From the NCBI RefSeq assembly GCF_052857255.1, contig NC_135502.1:156164599-156228598 (forward strand): a DNA stretch of 64,000 nucleotides, in the 5' to 3' direction. The stretch is from Amblyomma americanum (lineage: Eukaryota; Arthropoda; Arachnida; Ixodida; Ixodidae). Below, one piece after another: positions 30,421 through 42,029 of the stretch (position 1 is its first letter; the number at the start of each line of letters is the position of its first letter). A program made the position numbers and the translations under genes. Below the pieces are notes generated by a model. That model searched no databases. It saw only the letters and a program-made list of their open reading frames with translations, and was not told the DNA's origin.

Positions 30421-31354
30421 ATTTTTTTAGGACAAACTTTAAGCAAAAGTGCACGGTCCTTCAGCATCCTCAAGTTCTAGAATGCCCGCAATAACCGTCT
30501 GCTTATTGTAAAATCATCACAAATAAATTCATCCACATATGCCACGAGCTCAGATGTGAGATGCAGACAGCAGCATGCACTGCGCTCATTGTCCTTCACA
30601 TTCAACACAGCTGGATCTTGCATGTACGTACATTCTGTACCCACCTTCTCACTGAAAACATAACGTACACATGACCACAAATAGGACTCATTCGACGGTA
30701 GATATTCATAAGGAGAACACCATCTTCCATCCAAAATTTGGTTTAGAAAAACTCTTCGAGCCATGCACTGATGTGCACTGACAATTTCCTTGTGACTACT
30801 TCAATATCAGTGGTGCCATGTGCAAAATGAAAACACCATGAAAAGTGGAAACATTAAGCATTGTTTTCATTGTAACGCCTTTCCCTTTCATGAGATAATA
30901 AATATGTTACAGACAAGGAGGTAAAAATTATACTTAACACCCCTCCTACAAACAGAAATCACCAATACCGTCTGTTCAATAAAACAACCCTACATAATAC
31001 ACAAAACACAACATAATATATCATGGCACACGAGTAAGAGCTTGTACAGAGGCCACACGAACAACACAGCTGCAAGTCAGATACAATATTAGTTACATTT
31101 CTTCATATTTACTATTCTCGAATACATTTTAAGAATGAAGTGGCAGATGCCTCTCAAAGAACCAGGCGTTGTAATGAGCCTGGAGGAGGAGGACACAACC
31201 AGCAGTGTTCATGGGAGTTTTGATGATGACGATGAGATGTGAGCCCGTTAAGAGGACAATGTAATCTATTAAACGTATGCGTATACAAGTCGGGCACATG
31301 GAGCACTGCCACAATGAGATTAGCAAAAACGAGAACGACAATGTCTCTGATGAG
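30421..31354. other. Unassigned DNA
   Basis: One 95-codon minus-strand frame (30764-30477) has no recognised motif and no sign of selection that I can judge. Nothing else seen. Confidence 0.4.
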
Positions 31355-31485
31355 CTATTGCAGACGCCATGGTGGAGGGCTCCAGATTAATATAAATCGG
31401 ATATGCGCTGACAAAGCACGGCAAAGAGGCGTGTTTCCCACTTCACCTCTATCAACATGTGGCTGGATTCGCCTGCATTTGACTC
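31355..31485 (-). mobile_element. Decayed tRNA-derived SINE relic
   Basis: CATGGTGGAGGGCTCCAGAT and the following bases resemble the 3' half of the Ruka-like SINE (GTGGAGGGCTCCGGAATAAT), followed by a blurred core (GACAAAGCACGGCAAAGAGG) and a weak GGATTCG B-box remnant. Heavily diverged. Confidence 0.4.
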
Positions 31486-32559
31486 AGCTTCCTTGGGCAT
31501 AGATCACAATGGAGTTAATAAATGTACATCCAAAAAAATGTGACGTGACAACTATAGAACTGAATATGGTCAGGTAATGACAAAAAGATAAGTGGGCCAT
31601 ATATGCCCTATTCGCTATGCGAACATCTCCACCAATCTGAAAACAAAAAAATAAAAATAAAAAGGCACCAAGTGTCACTTGCTGAAGAAATAAACAGCCT
31701 AAACACTAGTATACCTTCATTCTCAGTAAAGGAGCCACCTGTCAAAAGGTAATGGGTGTGGCAGGCACGCAGCAACACAATTATATAGTGTGCGCCATCC
31801 TGACTGGCTCAGGTTGTCGTACCTTCCATGCAAACAACTTGCGAGATGAATTATAAAGAAGCATTTGCCACTTCATTCTTGAGTTGTATTCAACTGCAGT
31901 TTACACAACACACAAAAGAAAATACGTACTGCATCTCAAAGGGACACTAAGGACATGTCAATGCAATTTCTGTTCTCAGTAAAAATATGCTGTATGGCCC
32001 TTTCTAGCCATCCTCTTCAGCAGCAAAATATATATTTATTGTTTGGAAACCTAGATTTAAAAATGCGATTTTTTTCTGGTTACTTCATTGAAATTCATAT
32101 CTAGACTTAAAAAATGCTCTCATCCCTGCTACAAAGAGAATGGTGGGAAACCAGTCTTGGCACCACCACAATTTCCTTCAGAAAAGGGATGTATTCAAAT
32201 TTTTACCTTTACCAGCTTAAAATGTTTTTCAGTAAAAGTAATCACTTCGTCATTGGAATGCAGAAATCTGTTGACACATAGCAACTGCAATTTGTCTTCA
32301 GTGTCCATTTAAACATGGTACCTAACACTGCACCTCTGGTATTCACACATTGACAAAAAAGTTAGATATGAGCTGTCATGAACTGAATTGGTTGGTCATG
32401 TAAAACACTGGTTGCAAAGAGAGTTTACAACCAAAAATGCTTTGGTTAACGATAAGACCAGTTTTAAAATACCTTTTAATGCAACACATATACGATTTAC
32501 CACAGGTTTGTGAGCGTTGTTTATTGGCATTTCAGTCAGCAGTGGTTTGCAACAAATCC
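31486..32559. other. Unassigned DNA
   Basis: No gene or recognised repeat seen before the CR1 LINE begins. Confidence 0.4.
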
Positions 32560-34408
32560 ATTGACCTGTGTACAATTAAGGTTTCTATATTACGGTATCA
32601 TTCATCTCAGACGCCGAATCAAAAGGCTAAAAAAGCATTATGCACAGCAGAGCACAATCAACCATGTAAGAGAAAACCTCGCCCTTGCTGTACGCCGTTC
32701 AAAAGATTATTATTTCAAAACAACTCTGCCGAACTTCATAAAAAACGACCCGGGTAAATTCTGGCGCCACATTAGCGATAAAAAAGCCCCTATATCAGAA
32801 ATGACTATCAACGGTACAACGGTTACCAATCAGCCTGCCATTGCTCACCATTTTAACAATTACTTTCACAGTGTATTTTCTAAACCAAAACTGTACGATG
32901 CACCAAGCACAACTTCAGCACATCCATCTGAAGTTAACTTCATCTCGTATGATGGTGTCGTTTCAATGTTACTAAACCTGAAAACTAAATCATCCCCAGG
33001 GCCCGACGATATTCCTAACGGTTTTCTTCGGAGGTATGCTGAATCTCTGGCCAGGTTTTTGGTTATTATATTTCGCGCGTCATTGTTAACCGGGTGTGTA
33101 CCTGAGGACTGGAAGATAGCCCGAGTCGTACCTGTATTTAAAAAAGGCGACCGCCTTCAGGTGACCAATTATCGACCTATATCCTTAACGTCATCTTGCT
33201 GCAAATTAATGGAACATATTGTCGCAACTAGCATTAATGAATTCTTAGATCGCAACAACATTCTGACAGATTACCAGCATGGTTTTCGCAAAGGGTTTTC
33301 CACAGTAACTCAACTACTTTCAGTTATCCATTCATTTGCGGCATCACTTGACAATAACAGCCAGATTGACGCGATCTTTCTAGATTTCAGTAAAGCGTTT
33401 GACAAAGTTCCACACCACAGCCTTATTCTAAAACTAAAAACTATTGGACTTCCGCCTATATTTATTTCCTGGATAAATGATTATTTAACTAACCGGAGTC
33501 AACATGTTTCAATCGGTCGTCACCAGTCTGGCTGTCTCCCAGTCCCATCAGGTGTGCCACAGGGAAGCGTACTGGGGCCACTACTCTTTCTAATATACAT
33601 TAACGACATCATCGGTGAAGTTTGTACTGGCGTACATATTCGATTATATGCTGATGACTGTGTTTTATTTCGCGATGTTAGCAATGAAAACGATCAGAAT
33701 GACCTACAAAATACGCTTACTAATATTGTAGAGTGGTGCAAGCGCTGGGACATGACACTGAACGCAGATAAAAGTGTTTCTCTTCGCATAACTAACAAAA
33801 TAAACGCTCTACAATATGCATATAAATTAGAATCATCACCATTGCAACAAGTAGCGTCCGTAAAGTACTTGGGTGTAACACTTACTAATAACCTTTCCTG
33901 GAACTCTCACATAGATAACATCTGTTCACTCGCATTCCGTAAGCTTTGTTATATAAGGCATAAACTTCGAAACGCCCCCGCTAACGTTAAGCTCTTAGGT
34001 TACAATGCTCTAATTAGACCCAAGCTTGAATATGCTTGCATAATTTGGGACCCGTATACTAAGTCTAACATAAGAAAGCTCGAGAACGTTCAAAGGAAAG
34101 CGATTAGATTCATATATTCAAAATATCTACCCACTGACTCCCCCTCAGACTTGATGCGTGCTAACGGTATTGAAGAACTACAGGTAAGAAGACGAAATTT
34201 TCGTTTGGATTTTCTTTCATTACTTCTTAATAATAAACTCAGACTTGACCCTTCTGCTTATCTTTCCCCAATGCCAACACGGAATACACGACACTATCAC
34301 AAAGCTCTTTTAAAACCATATTTTGCCCGGACTAACTCATTCAAGTTTTCCTTTTTCCCACGCACCATATCTGACTGGAACTCATTAACCGAACCAAATC
34401 AACCCTGA
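32510..34408 (+). CDS. CR1-type LINE reverse transcriptase, open but 5'-truncated ORF2
   Basis: 632 codons without a stop; the first 20 or so are flanking sequence, so the Met at 32510 is not a real LINE start. RT blocks in order: MLLNLKTKSSPGPDDIPNGF, WKIARVVPVFKKGDR, NYRPISLTSSCCKLMEH, QHGFRKGFSTVTQLL, FLDFSKAFDKVPHHSL, GVPQGSVLGPLLFLIYIND and the catalytic RLYADDCVLFRDV. The post-RT part has KYLGVTLTNNLSWNSHI, ALIRPKLEYACIIWDPY and FSFFPRTISDWNSL. All RT motifs including YADD are intact. The copy lacks its endonuclease and promoter and should be immobile, but its open frame argues for a young insertion. Confidence 0.88.
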   Translation: MSVVYWHFSQQWFATNPLTCVQLRFLYYGIIHLRRRIKRLKKHYAQQSTINHVRENLALAVRRSKDYYFKTTLPNFIKNDPGKFWRHISDKKAPISEMTINGTTVTNQPAIAHHFNNYFHSVFSKPKLYDAPSTTSAHPSEVNFISYDGVVSMLLNLKTKSSPGPDDIPNGFLRRYAESLARFLVIIFRASLLTGCVPEDWKIARVVPVFKKGDRLQVTNYRPISLTSSCCKLMEHIVATSINEFLDRNNILTDYQHGFRKGFSTVTQLLSVIHSFAASLDNNSQIDAIFLDFSKAFDKVPHHSLILKLKTIGLPPIFISWINDYLTNRSQHVSIGRHQSGCLPVPSGVPQGSVLGPLLFLIYINDIIGEVCTGVHIRLYADDCVLFRDVSNENDQNDLQNTLTNIVEWCKRWDMTLNADKSVSLRITNKINALQYAYKLESSPLQQVASVKYLGVTLTNNLSWNSHIDNICSLAFRKLCYIRHKLRNAPANVKLLGYNALIRPKLEYACIIWDPYTKSNIRKLENVQRKAIRFIYSKYLPTDSPSDLMRANGIEELQVRRRNFRLDFLSLLLNNKLRLDPSAYLSPMPTRNTRHYHKALLKPYFARTNSFKFSFFPRTISDWNSLTEPNQP

Positions 34409-34620
34409 AAAACAGACGCGTTCCTCAGCCATCTTTGATATTGCGTATTATGCATTTTTTCTGCTTTGTCTTGCATTGCTGTATTGTTGTTTTACTACAT
34501 TATCTTTGCTGTATTGTATTTTTGTTGCTTTACTTTTGCTTTTTGTGCACCTGCCCTTCCTGCTTGGACCTAACCATGGTCTGCAGTATGCACATAAATA
34601 AATAAATAAATAAATAAATA
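32560..34620 (+). mobile_element. 5'-truncated CR1-type LINE with (TAAA)n tail
   Basis: Starts within the endonuclease-RT linker and runs to a (TAAA)n tail at about 34597-34620. The endonuclease and ORF1 are absent, as expected from incomplete reverse transcription. The 5' end is approximate and no target duplication was found. It is related to, but distinct from, the LINE at 24236-28476. Confidence 0.8.
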
Positions 34621-34921
34621 TCAGTACGGCAGTGTCAGAGGCATCAATCACAATAACATGGAGAGCTTGACGAGTTAGTTGTTTCATTCTAAAAAGGAAC
34701 AGCACGAAACGATGATGAACTTGCCTTTAAAGCCGAGTCCTATATTTTTGTTGAGGGCATTTTTGGAGCTTCTCAACTTTAATTTGTATTTTGCATGTCA
34801 TCGCTGTTACTTGGGTATCGAAACTGTACATACAAAAAGCCAGTATCTGCCAGTGTCTCTTATATTGTAAACAAGATTTTCCAAGGTATAAAAAGAGGGC
34901 GTTGCAAACTACGTTTGAAAG
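34621..34921. other. Unassigned DNA
   Basis: No gene or recognised repeat seen between the LINE tail and the SINE. Confidence 0.4.
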
Positions 34922-35234
34922 ATTTATTATAATTGGTTTTGGGGGGAAAAGAAATGGCGCAGTGTCTGTCTCATATATCGTTGGACACCTGAACCGCGCC
35001 GTAAGGAAGGGAATAAAGGAGGGAGTGAAAGAAGGCAGGAAGAAAGAGGTGCCGTAGTGGAGGGATCCGGAATAATTTCGACCACCTGGGGATCTTTAAC
35101 GTGCACTGATATTGCACAGAACACGGACGCCTTAGCGTTTTTCCTCCATAAAAACGCAGCCGCCGCGTTGGGGTTCGAACCCGGGAACACCGGATCAGTA
35201 GCCGAGCGCCTAACCACTGCGCCACCTCGGCGCG
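34922..35234 (-). mobile_element. Ruka-like tRNA-derived SINE
   Basis: On the minus strand it begins with a tRNA-like head: A box TGGCGCAGTGGTTAGGCG and B box GGGTTCGAACCCC. It continues with the core CAGTGCACGTTAAAGATCCC and CAGGTGGTCGAAATTATTCC, and ends in a tail containing CCAATTATAATAA. Very similar to the copies at 57804 and 63116. Right after it (35235-35300) lies another SINE 3' fragment (GAATTTCGACCACTTGGGGT), suggesting insertion into an older copy. Confidence 0.88.
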
Positions 35235-35300
35235 TAAGGGTGGAGAGCTCTGGATGAATTTCGACCACTTGGGGTTTTCAAGCACGAAAATTGGTTTTTG

Positions 35301-36599
35301 AGGAAAGCTTTCATAAAAAGATTTTGGAGTATGTCAGCGTCTACATGTTTTTTTAAAGACAGAAACAATGGGCAACATGAGCTGCAAAAAGTTCAAAATG
35401 CTGTGGAGAGTATGCTGACAACAATCCTGGGGATTAGTAATCCGTACAGATTGGATGGCGACAAGCTCATTCTGATTGCCGGCATTGCTATTGACCACAA
35501 AATAGTAGCCATAACTACCACGACTACCCAGTGACACCAGAAGGCAGGGAACCACGAGCAGATGTCAAAATAAATTCCGGCCATCTCACGTCTCTCATTA
35601 TTTTCTTCAAGTTTTCACAGTACCCCGCTAGTATCTCTGATTGAATGTTTCAGGGTGGTTGTTTGCATCTGCCAGCCTGTTTCATATCGGAGTGGCTTGT
35701 CCGTTACCATGCTCTCAACTACTAGTTCTAAGATACTTGCTGTGATATGGAGTAAGAGTAGCTCAAAACTTAGCTTAGGCACGCAATGCTACCAGCATGA
35801 GTGTTACTCTACAAGTGGAAGCATCAGATTTGTGTGGTCGCTGAAAAGAAGCACAAATTACTCGCTGAAGAGAAGCACGAAAGCTGGACCTGCGACATGC
35901 ACTGTGCTGGAATATGGATGCCCTGAGGAGCACAAAGCATCACGTGTTCATCACACAGCAGCGGTGCTAACTTAAGAATATCATAGTGCTCAACTTCGCG
36001 GGCAGTTCGCAATGAAGAGACTGTTATATCCCTGGACACAGTGGGAAGGGATTACCCCCTTCCGTCTGCCACTCCCTGCTTGGTCACATCAGAAGGGTCA
36101 TGAGCATCGGCCGACGCCAACGGCTGGAAGAGGGTTCTTTGACGAGGAAAAGCCAAGAGTTCATAAGTTGTACTCGAGTATAGCTGTTCTCATAAATGCT
36201 TGAATGTTTGCGGCCTTTCCCTCTGCATAAGGGTAAATATGCTGGGATGTCAAAATCACTTCACCTTTGACCATACTTTGTGCTCTTGCGCCTTTTCTGA
36301 ATATGCACCAATACGCCTAGCTACAATTACTCCTTAGAAAACGTGTTATGTTAGGTGCGTTTCTTGAAGGAGCAACAAAGCGATGTTCAGCGGAAAATTC
36401 TTTGTCCGTGAGAAGGCAAAGCTGTTTCCTGAGATTCATTATCACAAATAAACAGCCTCTTTTCTTAAAAGTGAACGCTTCTGGTTGTGTTTTGCACACT
36501 TTGCAAGCTAGCTTCTTACTGTCTTTGCTGGAATGGAGGGGAGACATGCACACTTCGCAGTAAAAATGGCTTTGAACGAAGCTTGCACATTTCGGCGCT
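35301..36599. other. Unassigned DNA
   Basis: No convincing gene or repeat. Short frames (35298-35534, 35655-35975) show no known motif. Confidence 0.4.
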
Positions 36600-36707
36600 C
36601 ACAACTTTCTGAAGAGGTAATCTGAGTGCGGCAGGCCCGACCGGCACCAGAACAAGGCATCCAGTGCTGCCCAAATCAGCCCGTTAGCGAAAAGAACGGC
36701 CATAATT

Positions 36708-37092
36708 ATGACAACTGCCTCAGTCAATGTAGTCGACGATTCAGGCAGTGTTTTCGGCGTCATAAGTCCAGTACACTTTGAGCAAGAAGCATGCACCGTT
36801 AAAAAACAGTGGCATAGCACCAACGTGCGGTCCACCGGCCCCGTCATCTTGGGCGTCGTCCGGGTCACCGCACTTATCACTGCTGCTGCTGCAGTAACCC
36901 TCGCCTGTGGCATCTATCTGCGGTAGTCTGTTTCCGACAGAAACCATCGTGGGCCCCTCTGGTGTCGTCGTCTCTGCTGTCGTAAAAGAGATGGCATTAA
37001 TTGCTGTTGCCAGTTTCGCATGTGGCGTCCGCCAACGGCACAGCCCCAAAGTGGGATTCACTGCTAGGCTCAGCGGCACTAGAGCTACATGA
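36708..37092 (+). other. GC-rich patch with two similar membrane-segment-like frames
   Basis: Two plus-strand frames, 36708-36926 (72 codons) and 36907-37092 (61 codons), each hold a hydrophobic stretch: GPVILGVVRVTALITAAAAV and GPSGVVVSAVVKEMALIAVA. They align with each other, each preceded by a GP and ending in ACG, which suggests an old tandem duplication. Long open frames also exist on the minus strand (37115-36741 and 36913-36599), so the coding strand is unclear. I do not recognise the protein. It could be a host exon or a degenerate repeat; there is no splice or transcript evidence. Confidence 0.25.
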
Positions 37093-38689
37093 AACGCGAG
37101 CGGAGCAGGAGACAAGTTGGGTTCCGGTTGCCAGACGTCGAAGGCGGCGTTTCAGCAGCCTCGCTCGACGTGAGTGACCGCTGCGCTGCTTTCGTTAGCC
37201 AAGTACACCTTGCGACGCTTTGGAATCGTAGGTTGGCTGTTCTAGCTCAAGGCGACGTGATGTAAAGGGCTTTTAGGCCACTGCTGACTAACTGACTGTA
37301 GAAGACACGCCATACACGCTTTGCAAAGCTAGATCAGATCGATTGGCTAGATGCATGACTGGATGGATGGTGAACAAAGCCGAAGCCTTGAAATCAGACG
37401 GTGGCTCACGCCACCTAGCCCACGTCCACCGCAAGGCAGCGCTTTCAGATGACCGCTAGCAGACGACTCGCAATGGTTTTGTGACTGCCATTGTAACAAA
37501 ATGTAGCCCTCGCTTAGAGTTGTTTTTGAGTTTATTTCTTTTATTTGTTTCACGGAAGCCTGTTAAAAGTGACGCATAGAGGACCGTACATGTAACAATA
37601 CAAAAATGCACAGCTGCAACGTTCCAAATGTTTACTTCAAGTCATAGGAACAATTAACCGTGGTCTTATCACATTCAGGTTATCCCTGTCGGCTTAAGCT
37701 ACAGGGAAAACGGTTCAAGGTTTTGCCCTACAACAGAGCTACTATAAATGCCTTGCAAGCGTCCGCGAAGTTAGTTGCATGATGTTCCAAAACCGCAAGC
37801 ACATTCAGAAGCCTCTGGACACACATTGCTTGCTGCGAGTTTATAACTTTCCCGCTTAATTGTCCAGACCTGTGAAAACAAGGATAGAGGCGATTGGGAA
37901 TCACTCCTGCTGTTAATTTGCTAATTTTTTTTTAAAGCACTGTAAAGAATCCACGCCCAAAGAAACGAATGCAGACGTAAATTCAATATATACAACAAAC
38001 GCAGCTTTCTGTGAAAATTCGTGGAGCTGCAGTCAGAGACGATTTCCGCAGGCTGCATCGAATTTGCGCATTCCGTTTTTCCTCGAAACTGTACACGTAC
38101 GAGTCTGTTCCTTCTAGTCCAAGCACTATATTAGCATGTCGCGTGTACTTCTCGTTCTCATGGTTGCTGGGCACGTCCAACGATCGTACTTCGCTATTTC
38201 TTAATTACCTTAATTATTTGTCTGTTTAGACTGAGAGGAGACTTTCATGAACCTCGTTCACTGTGTTTTTTTCTTGCAGAAATGACGGCTTAATTCGAGA
38301 TATTTCAAAAAAAGAACTCCATTAAGTTTTTAGTTCGACGAATGAGCTATACATCCGGAAAAAACAATCCCATATACTGCGAACTGCCCTCAAAGATCAT
38401 TCCCGACAGACTCCTTCGTCGGATCGAACATCTCTCAAAACACCTTGGAAGTTTTAAACATGTATACCGATAGACATCGGATTGCGACGAATATCAGATA
38501 TACAATATGTGAGATACCCACTCCAGCGGGTCGATCACGTACCTAGAGGGCCGCCTACCCGAGTTCAGATACGCTATACTCAGGAACCCCGGAACAAGGG
38601 TGGGGGCAAAGGAGACGGTCGCCCTCCCCCTCCCCCCCCCCCAACATTTTTCCAGAGGGGGCAGCACCCCCCCCCCCAGTCTCCAATTG
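37093..38689. other. Unassigned DNA with poly-C tracts at the right end
   Basis: No recognised gene. From 38630 there are runs of 9 to 12 C's (38630-38642, 38671-38682), with another of about 18 at 38731-38748. Confidence 0.4.
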
Positions 38690-39840
38690 CTTCTACTTGG
38701 ATGGAAAAATGTTGGGTCGCCCTCGCCCTCCCCCCCCCCCCCCCCCCAGCGCGACCGCGTACATCACTGTCGTTCCGAACGCCTTACAAGAAGAAATTCT
38801 ATCGGCTTGTCACGACAGACAAGCAGCTGAGCAATTCAGCTTCACTCGCACCCTACACCGCATCCAATGTAAATACCACTCACCACGATTGTCGGCCGGC
38901 GTCGCACGCTCCGTAAAAACACGCGGTCAGTCTCGACACCGAAGGACTCCACCGGTCACGCCAGCCAGACTATTGAAGACCTTTCCACAACTGAGCAGGC
39001 CCTTTTATAGAAGTGAAATTGATCACCTCGGCCCCTTCCCAACGCCAAAAGCGGGCAACAAGTGGATAATTGTGTCCACCAACTACTTGATCAGCTGCGT
39101 CAAAGAAAAAGCTCTGCCTAGTGGAAAATTGCCGCAAGTGGCAATATTTTTCGTCAAGCAGGTCCTTTCGCACCACTGTTCCCCAAAAATTATCATCTCC
39201 AATGGGGGAACAACAATTATGGCAGAAGTTATCGAAGCCATTTTGAGCTAAAACCAAACAAGCTACTGTATAACTACTGCATACCACCCACAGAACAACT
39301 GACTTCACGACAGACCAACTGACAAACAGACCAACTGAAATTCACGGCATAACCATCGCTAACATGCTCGCCATATATGTAGACGCCGAACATAAGGCCT
39401 GGGATGCCATCCTCCCTTACTTCGTCTTTGCGTATAACGTCGCTGTGTAGAAGACTACCCAGATAACACCTTTTTGGCTCGTCCACGACAGGGAAATTCA
39501 TGCTCAACACTATGCTACCGAACATCTCCGATGAAGGCAACGTCGACCTCGCCACGTAACTGCAGCGCCAGAAGAAAGGCTAGGACTTGGCCGGATAGGG
39601 ATCAAGGACAAACAGCGCACATAGACTCCCGACGCTACAGATTATGCCGACACCACACAGATTTCAAGTCCGGTGAGCGTGTTCTGGTGTGGACGCCCAT
39701 TTGCCACAGCGGTTTCAGCAAAAAGTTTTTCCACCGGTACTTCGGCCCGTACAAGATTCTTGGTCGAATCAGAGAACCTAACTATGCGGCCTACCTCGGA
39801 GGAGTAATTTCCTCTTAGCGGAGCAGTCCACGCCCACAAA
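38690..39840 (+). pseudogene. Ty3/Gypsy integrase relic
   Basis: Plus strand in mixed frames. LQEEILSACHDRQAAEQFSF then TRTLHRIQCKYHSPRLSAGV is a blurred integrase finger. IDHLGPFPTPKAGNKWIIVS carries the first catalytic Asp. KIIISNGGTTIMAEVIEA is the second block, with the usual SDRG-type Asp changed to SNGG. The third block is lost in the stop-rich part 39250-39450. 39474-39818 holds the integrase C-terminal domain (FKSGERVLVWTPICHSGFSKK; FGPYKILGRIREPNY). No LTRs, RT or gag remain around it. It is a different lineage from Gypsy-1. Confidence 0.75.
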
Positions 39841-41239
39841 TCCTGCACGTTGTGCGTCTAAAGCTATAATATATATGTTAACAGACGCTTGCGTTTGCAT
39901 TCTCAGGGCTTATTTTTGCTTTAATGGGTATAGCCGGTGGTTCTTTGAGTGGAGTGTAAGGCCGTGAACCTTAGCCCTGTTTATTATTTCACCCTCAAAG
40001 GTGCCGGCACGTGGCGTTATTGGTGTTTAGCTCTTCTATAGGCGTCAACCCTGCGAATGTATGATCTACTTCTGAGACAAGGTCAAAATATGTCTGTATA
40101 GAAAAAAGGAAGCAGAAGAAATTAATCCACGACTGGGTGTCGAAATCACGGCGATGTGAACAGATCCGCTTCACAGGACGCTGCGCGTGGAAGCTAGGCT
40201 ATCGGCACATTTCTTTTGTTTATGGCCTTTTATAGACACTAAACCACCCCCCCCCCACCCGTGTCGGTTGGTATGACATCAAAATTTATGTGCTTTCGTT
40301 TTAAAGACGACATCCGTCACATTAGTGACTTTATGACAGAATACATGGTTCCTGAGGATGTCATACAGCTTGCATACATTCTCAATAAAATAACTGCGCA
40401 CAGGGCGGACACGGAGATCACAACTTCTGACTACCGTTCGAGACAGCCAGCTCGCATGAAAAGCATGAAAAAGCAGCACCTCATATAGGTTACCATTTTT
40501 GCTAACAGCGTCAAACCGAATACCTCAGGATGTGTGCGGGACGCCTTTTTTAAGGGCACGTTGGAGGACATTCAGAGTCAGGACATACAGCGCCATACAG
40601 GAATACAGCGTCAAGGCAATCAAAAAATACATTTTCGAGAGTATCTGGTTTTCTACATTGGAGTCAATTAGTCCTCCACGGCAGAAGCACGCCTCTTTCT
40701 TGCAGCCAAAGTCATTTTCTTATCCAGTTTTACTTTGTACTTTGGCTTACAGGAACCTACACATTGATTCTGGAAACATAATGTGTACTACGTTTTTTAT
40801 TTATTCCATTCTGCCAGCCGACAAGACAGGAGTGGGTTCAAGATGTGTGCAATGCTTTGTCCACAGCTGACAGCAACATCAGCAGCAGCAGCAAAAAAGA
40901 AAGCATATAAGTAAGCGCTGTAAAGTTCCTGCAGAACAAATCAGCTTATAACAGACAAATGGGTCACATTTACATCCAATTACACTGGCGATTAAAAGCA
41001 GATATTTGAAAATTCCAACAAGATTTCTTAACTTAGCAGATGGAATTGATTGCGGATAAAAATGTTTCTGTTTATAATGGGGTTAACACATTCTAAAGTT
41101 ACTTGTTTCATTCAGCTATCGTTGTTGGATTGTAGGCATTCGTTTTGCACTGAGGTAATATTTGGTTTTGCCATGTTTGTGCCGAGGTTTTCGTGCTTTG
41201 TTGCTCTGCATGTAAGTAGAAAATTATATTTTAGTAGGA
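39841..41239. other. Unassigned DNA
   Basis: A 75-codon plus frame at 40261-40488 and a 123-codon plus frame at 40499-40870 lack known motifs. A poly-C run precedes the first. Nothing else seen. Confidence 0.4.
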
Positions 41240-41850
41240 TTTTTGATGATGGAGGATAGCACTTGTGAAATGGTGCAATTTTTTACCAGGTTTCATAATG
41301 GGCAAATCGAAGTGCCTGAGAAGATTATATATCGATACCTGTCTACCATAGGCGTTGTATATAAATCACAATGTATTCCTTTGAACCCCTCTATACGTTT
41401 AACATTCGTTTTCTTATGCGGGTACCAGAGCACATCAGCGTTTTCGACTAAGGAACGCCGGAGTGAATTTTATGCTACCAGCTTTGTTTTAGGGGACGTA
41501 TGTCTTAGCCGGTGTCTTATTACCAATAGTGTTTTGGAAACAAACCATGTGTTTAATATGAGGGTTCTAGTCCTTACAGCAAGGTGTTAGAATTTTTTCA
41601 CTTGTTCGATAGGAACATTATATATAAGTAAAAGTATTTCATTGAAGTACTTTTACATGTTATGGCCATTTTCACAGTTCTTGGCATTCATTGACATCCT
41701 CCAGTTTCCACACCAACCACTAATAGCACATAAATAGTTATTTAGAATGAGCTGGTATTCTTCAGATAGATTGGTATAAAATATTGCACAATCAAGTCCA
41801 AAAAATTGAGGTTGCAAAAGAGAGCCAACTTGCAGGTCGTTTAAATACAT
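41240..41850 (-). pseudogene. LINE-F RT, second half
   Basis: YLNDLQVGSLLQPQFFGLDC (the YADD block reads GLDC), then AISGWCGNWRMSMNAKN, matching 'WC..W.M.LN..KC'. After frameshifts come VENADVLWYPHKKTNVKRIE, matching the post-RT 'LEYA..VW.PY.K..I.KLE'. It contains many stops and is truncated by the Gypsy LTR on its upstream side. Confidence 0.65.
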
Positions 41851-41994
41851 TTTTGCTTATTCAGCAGGCACTGAGCACGTCTGCGTTGTCTATTTAAGAG
41901 GTTTAGATTGCTCAACTCGTCCAGGCCGACCAGCTTCTTTTTCCTCTACACTTCCGATTCCCTCTGCTTCGTAGTCAACACAAAGCACGTTACA
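41851..41994 (-). repeat. Gypsy-3 3' LTR
   Basis: About 144 bp. Shares CAGCAGGCAC, CTATTTAAGAGGTT and CTTTTTCCTCTAC with the partner LTR at 56067-56222. On the plus side it ends AGCACGTTACA, followed by a purine tract (minus strand) as in Gypsy-1. Confidence 0.8.
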
Positions 41995-42029
41995 CTGCTC
42001 CCTCCGCAGAGGAAGCATCCCAAAGCGAG

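Noticed and set aside
38630..38748. Poly-C tracts as G-quadruplex regulatory sites
   Set aside because: They are simple homopolymer runs near a dead integrase, and could also be sequencing artefacts.
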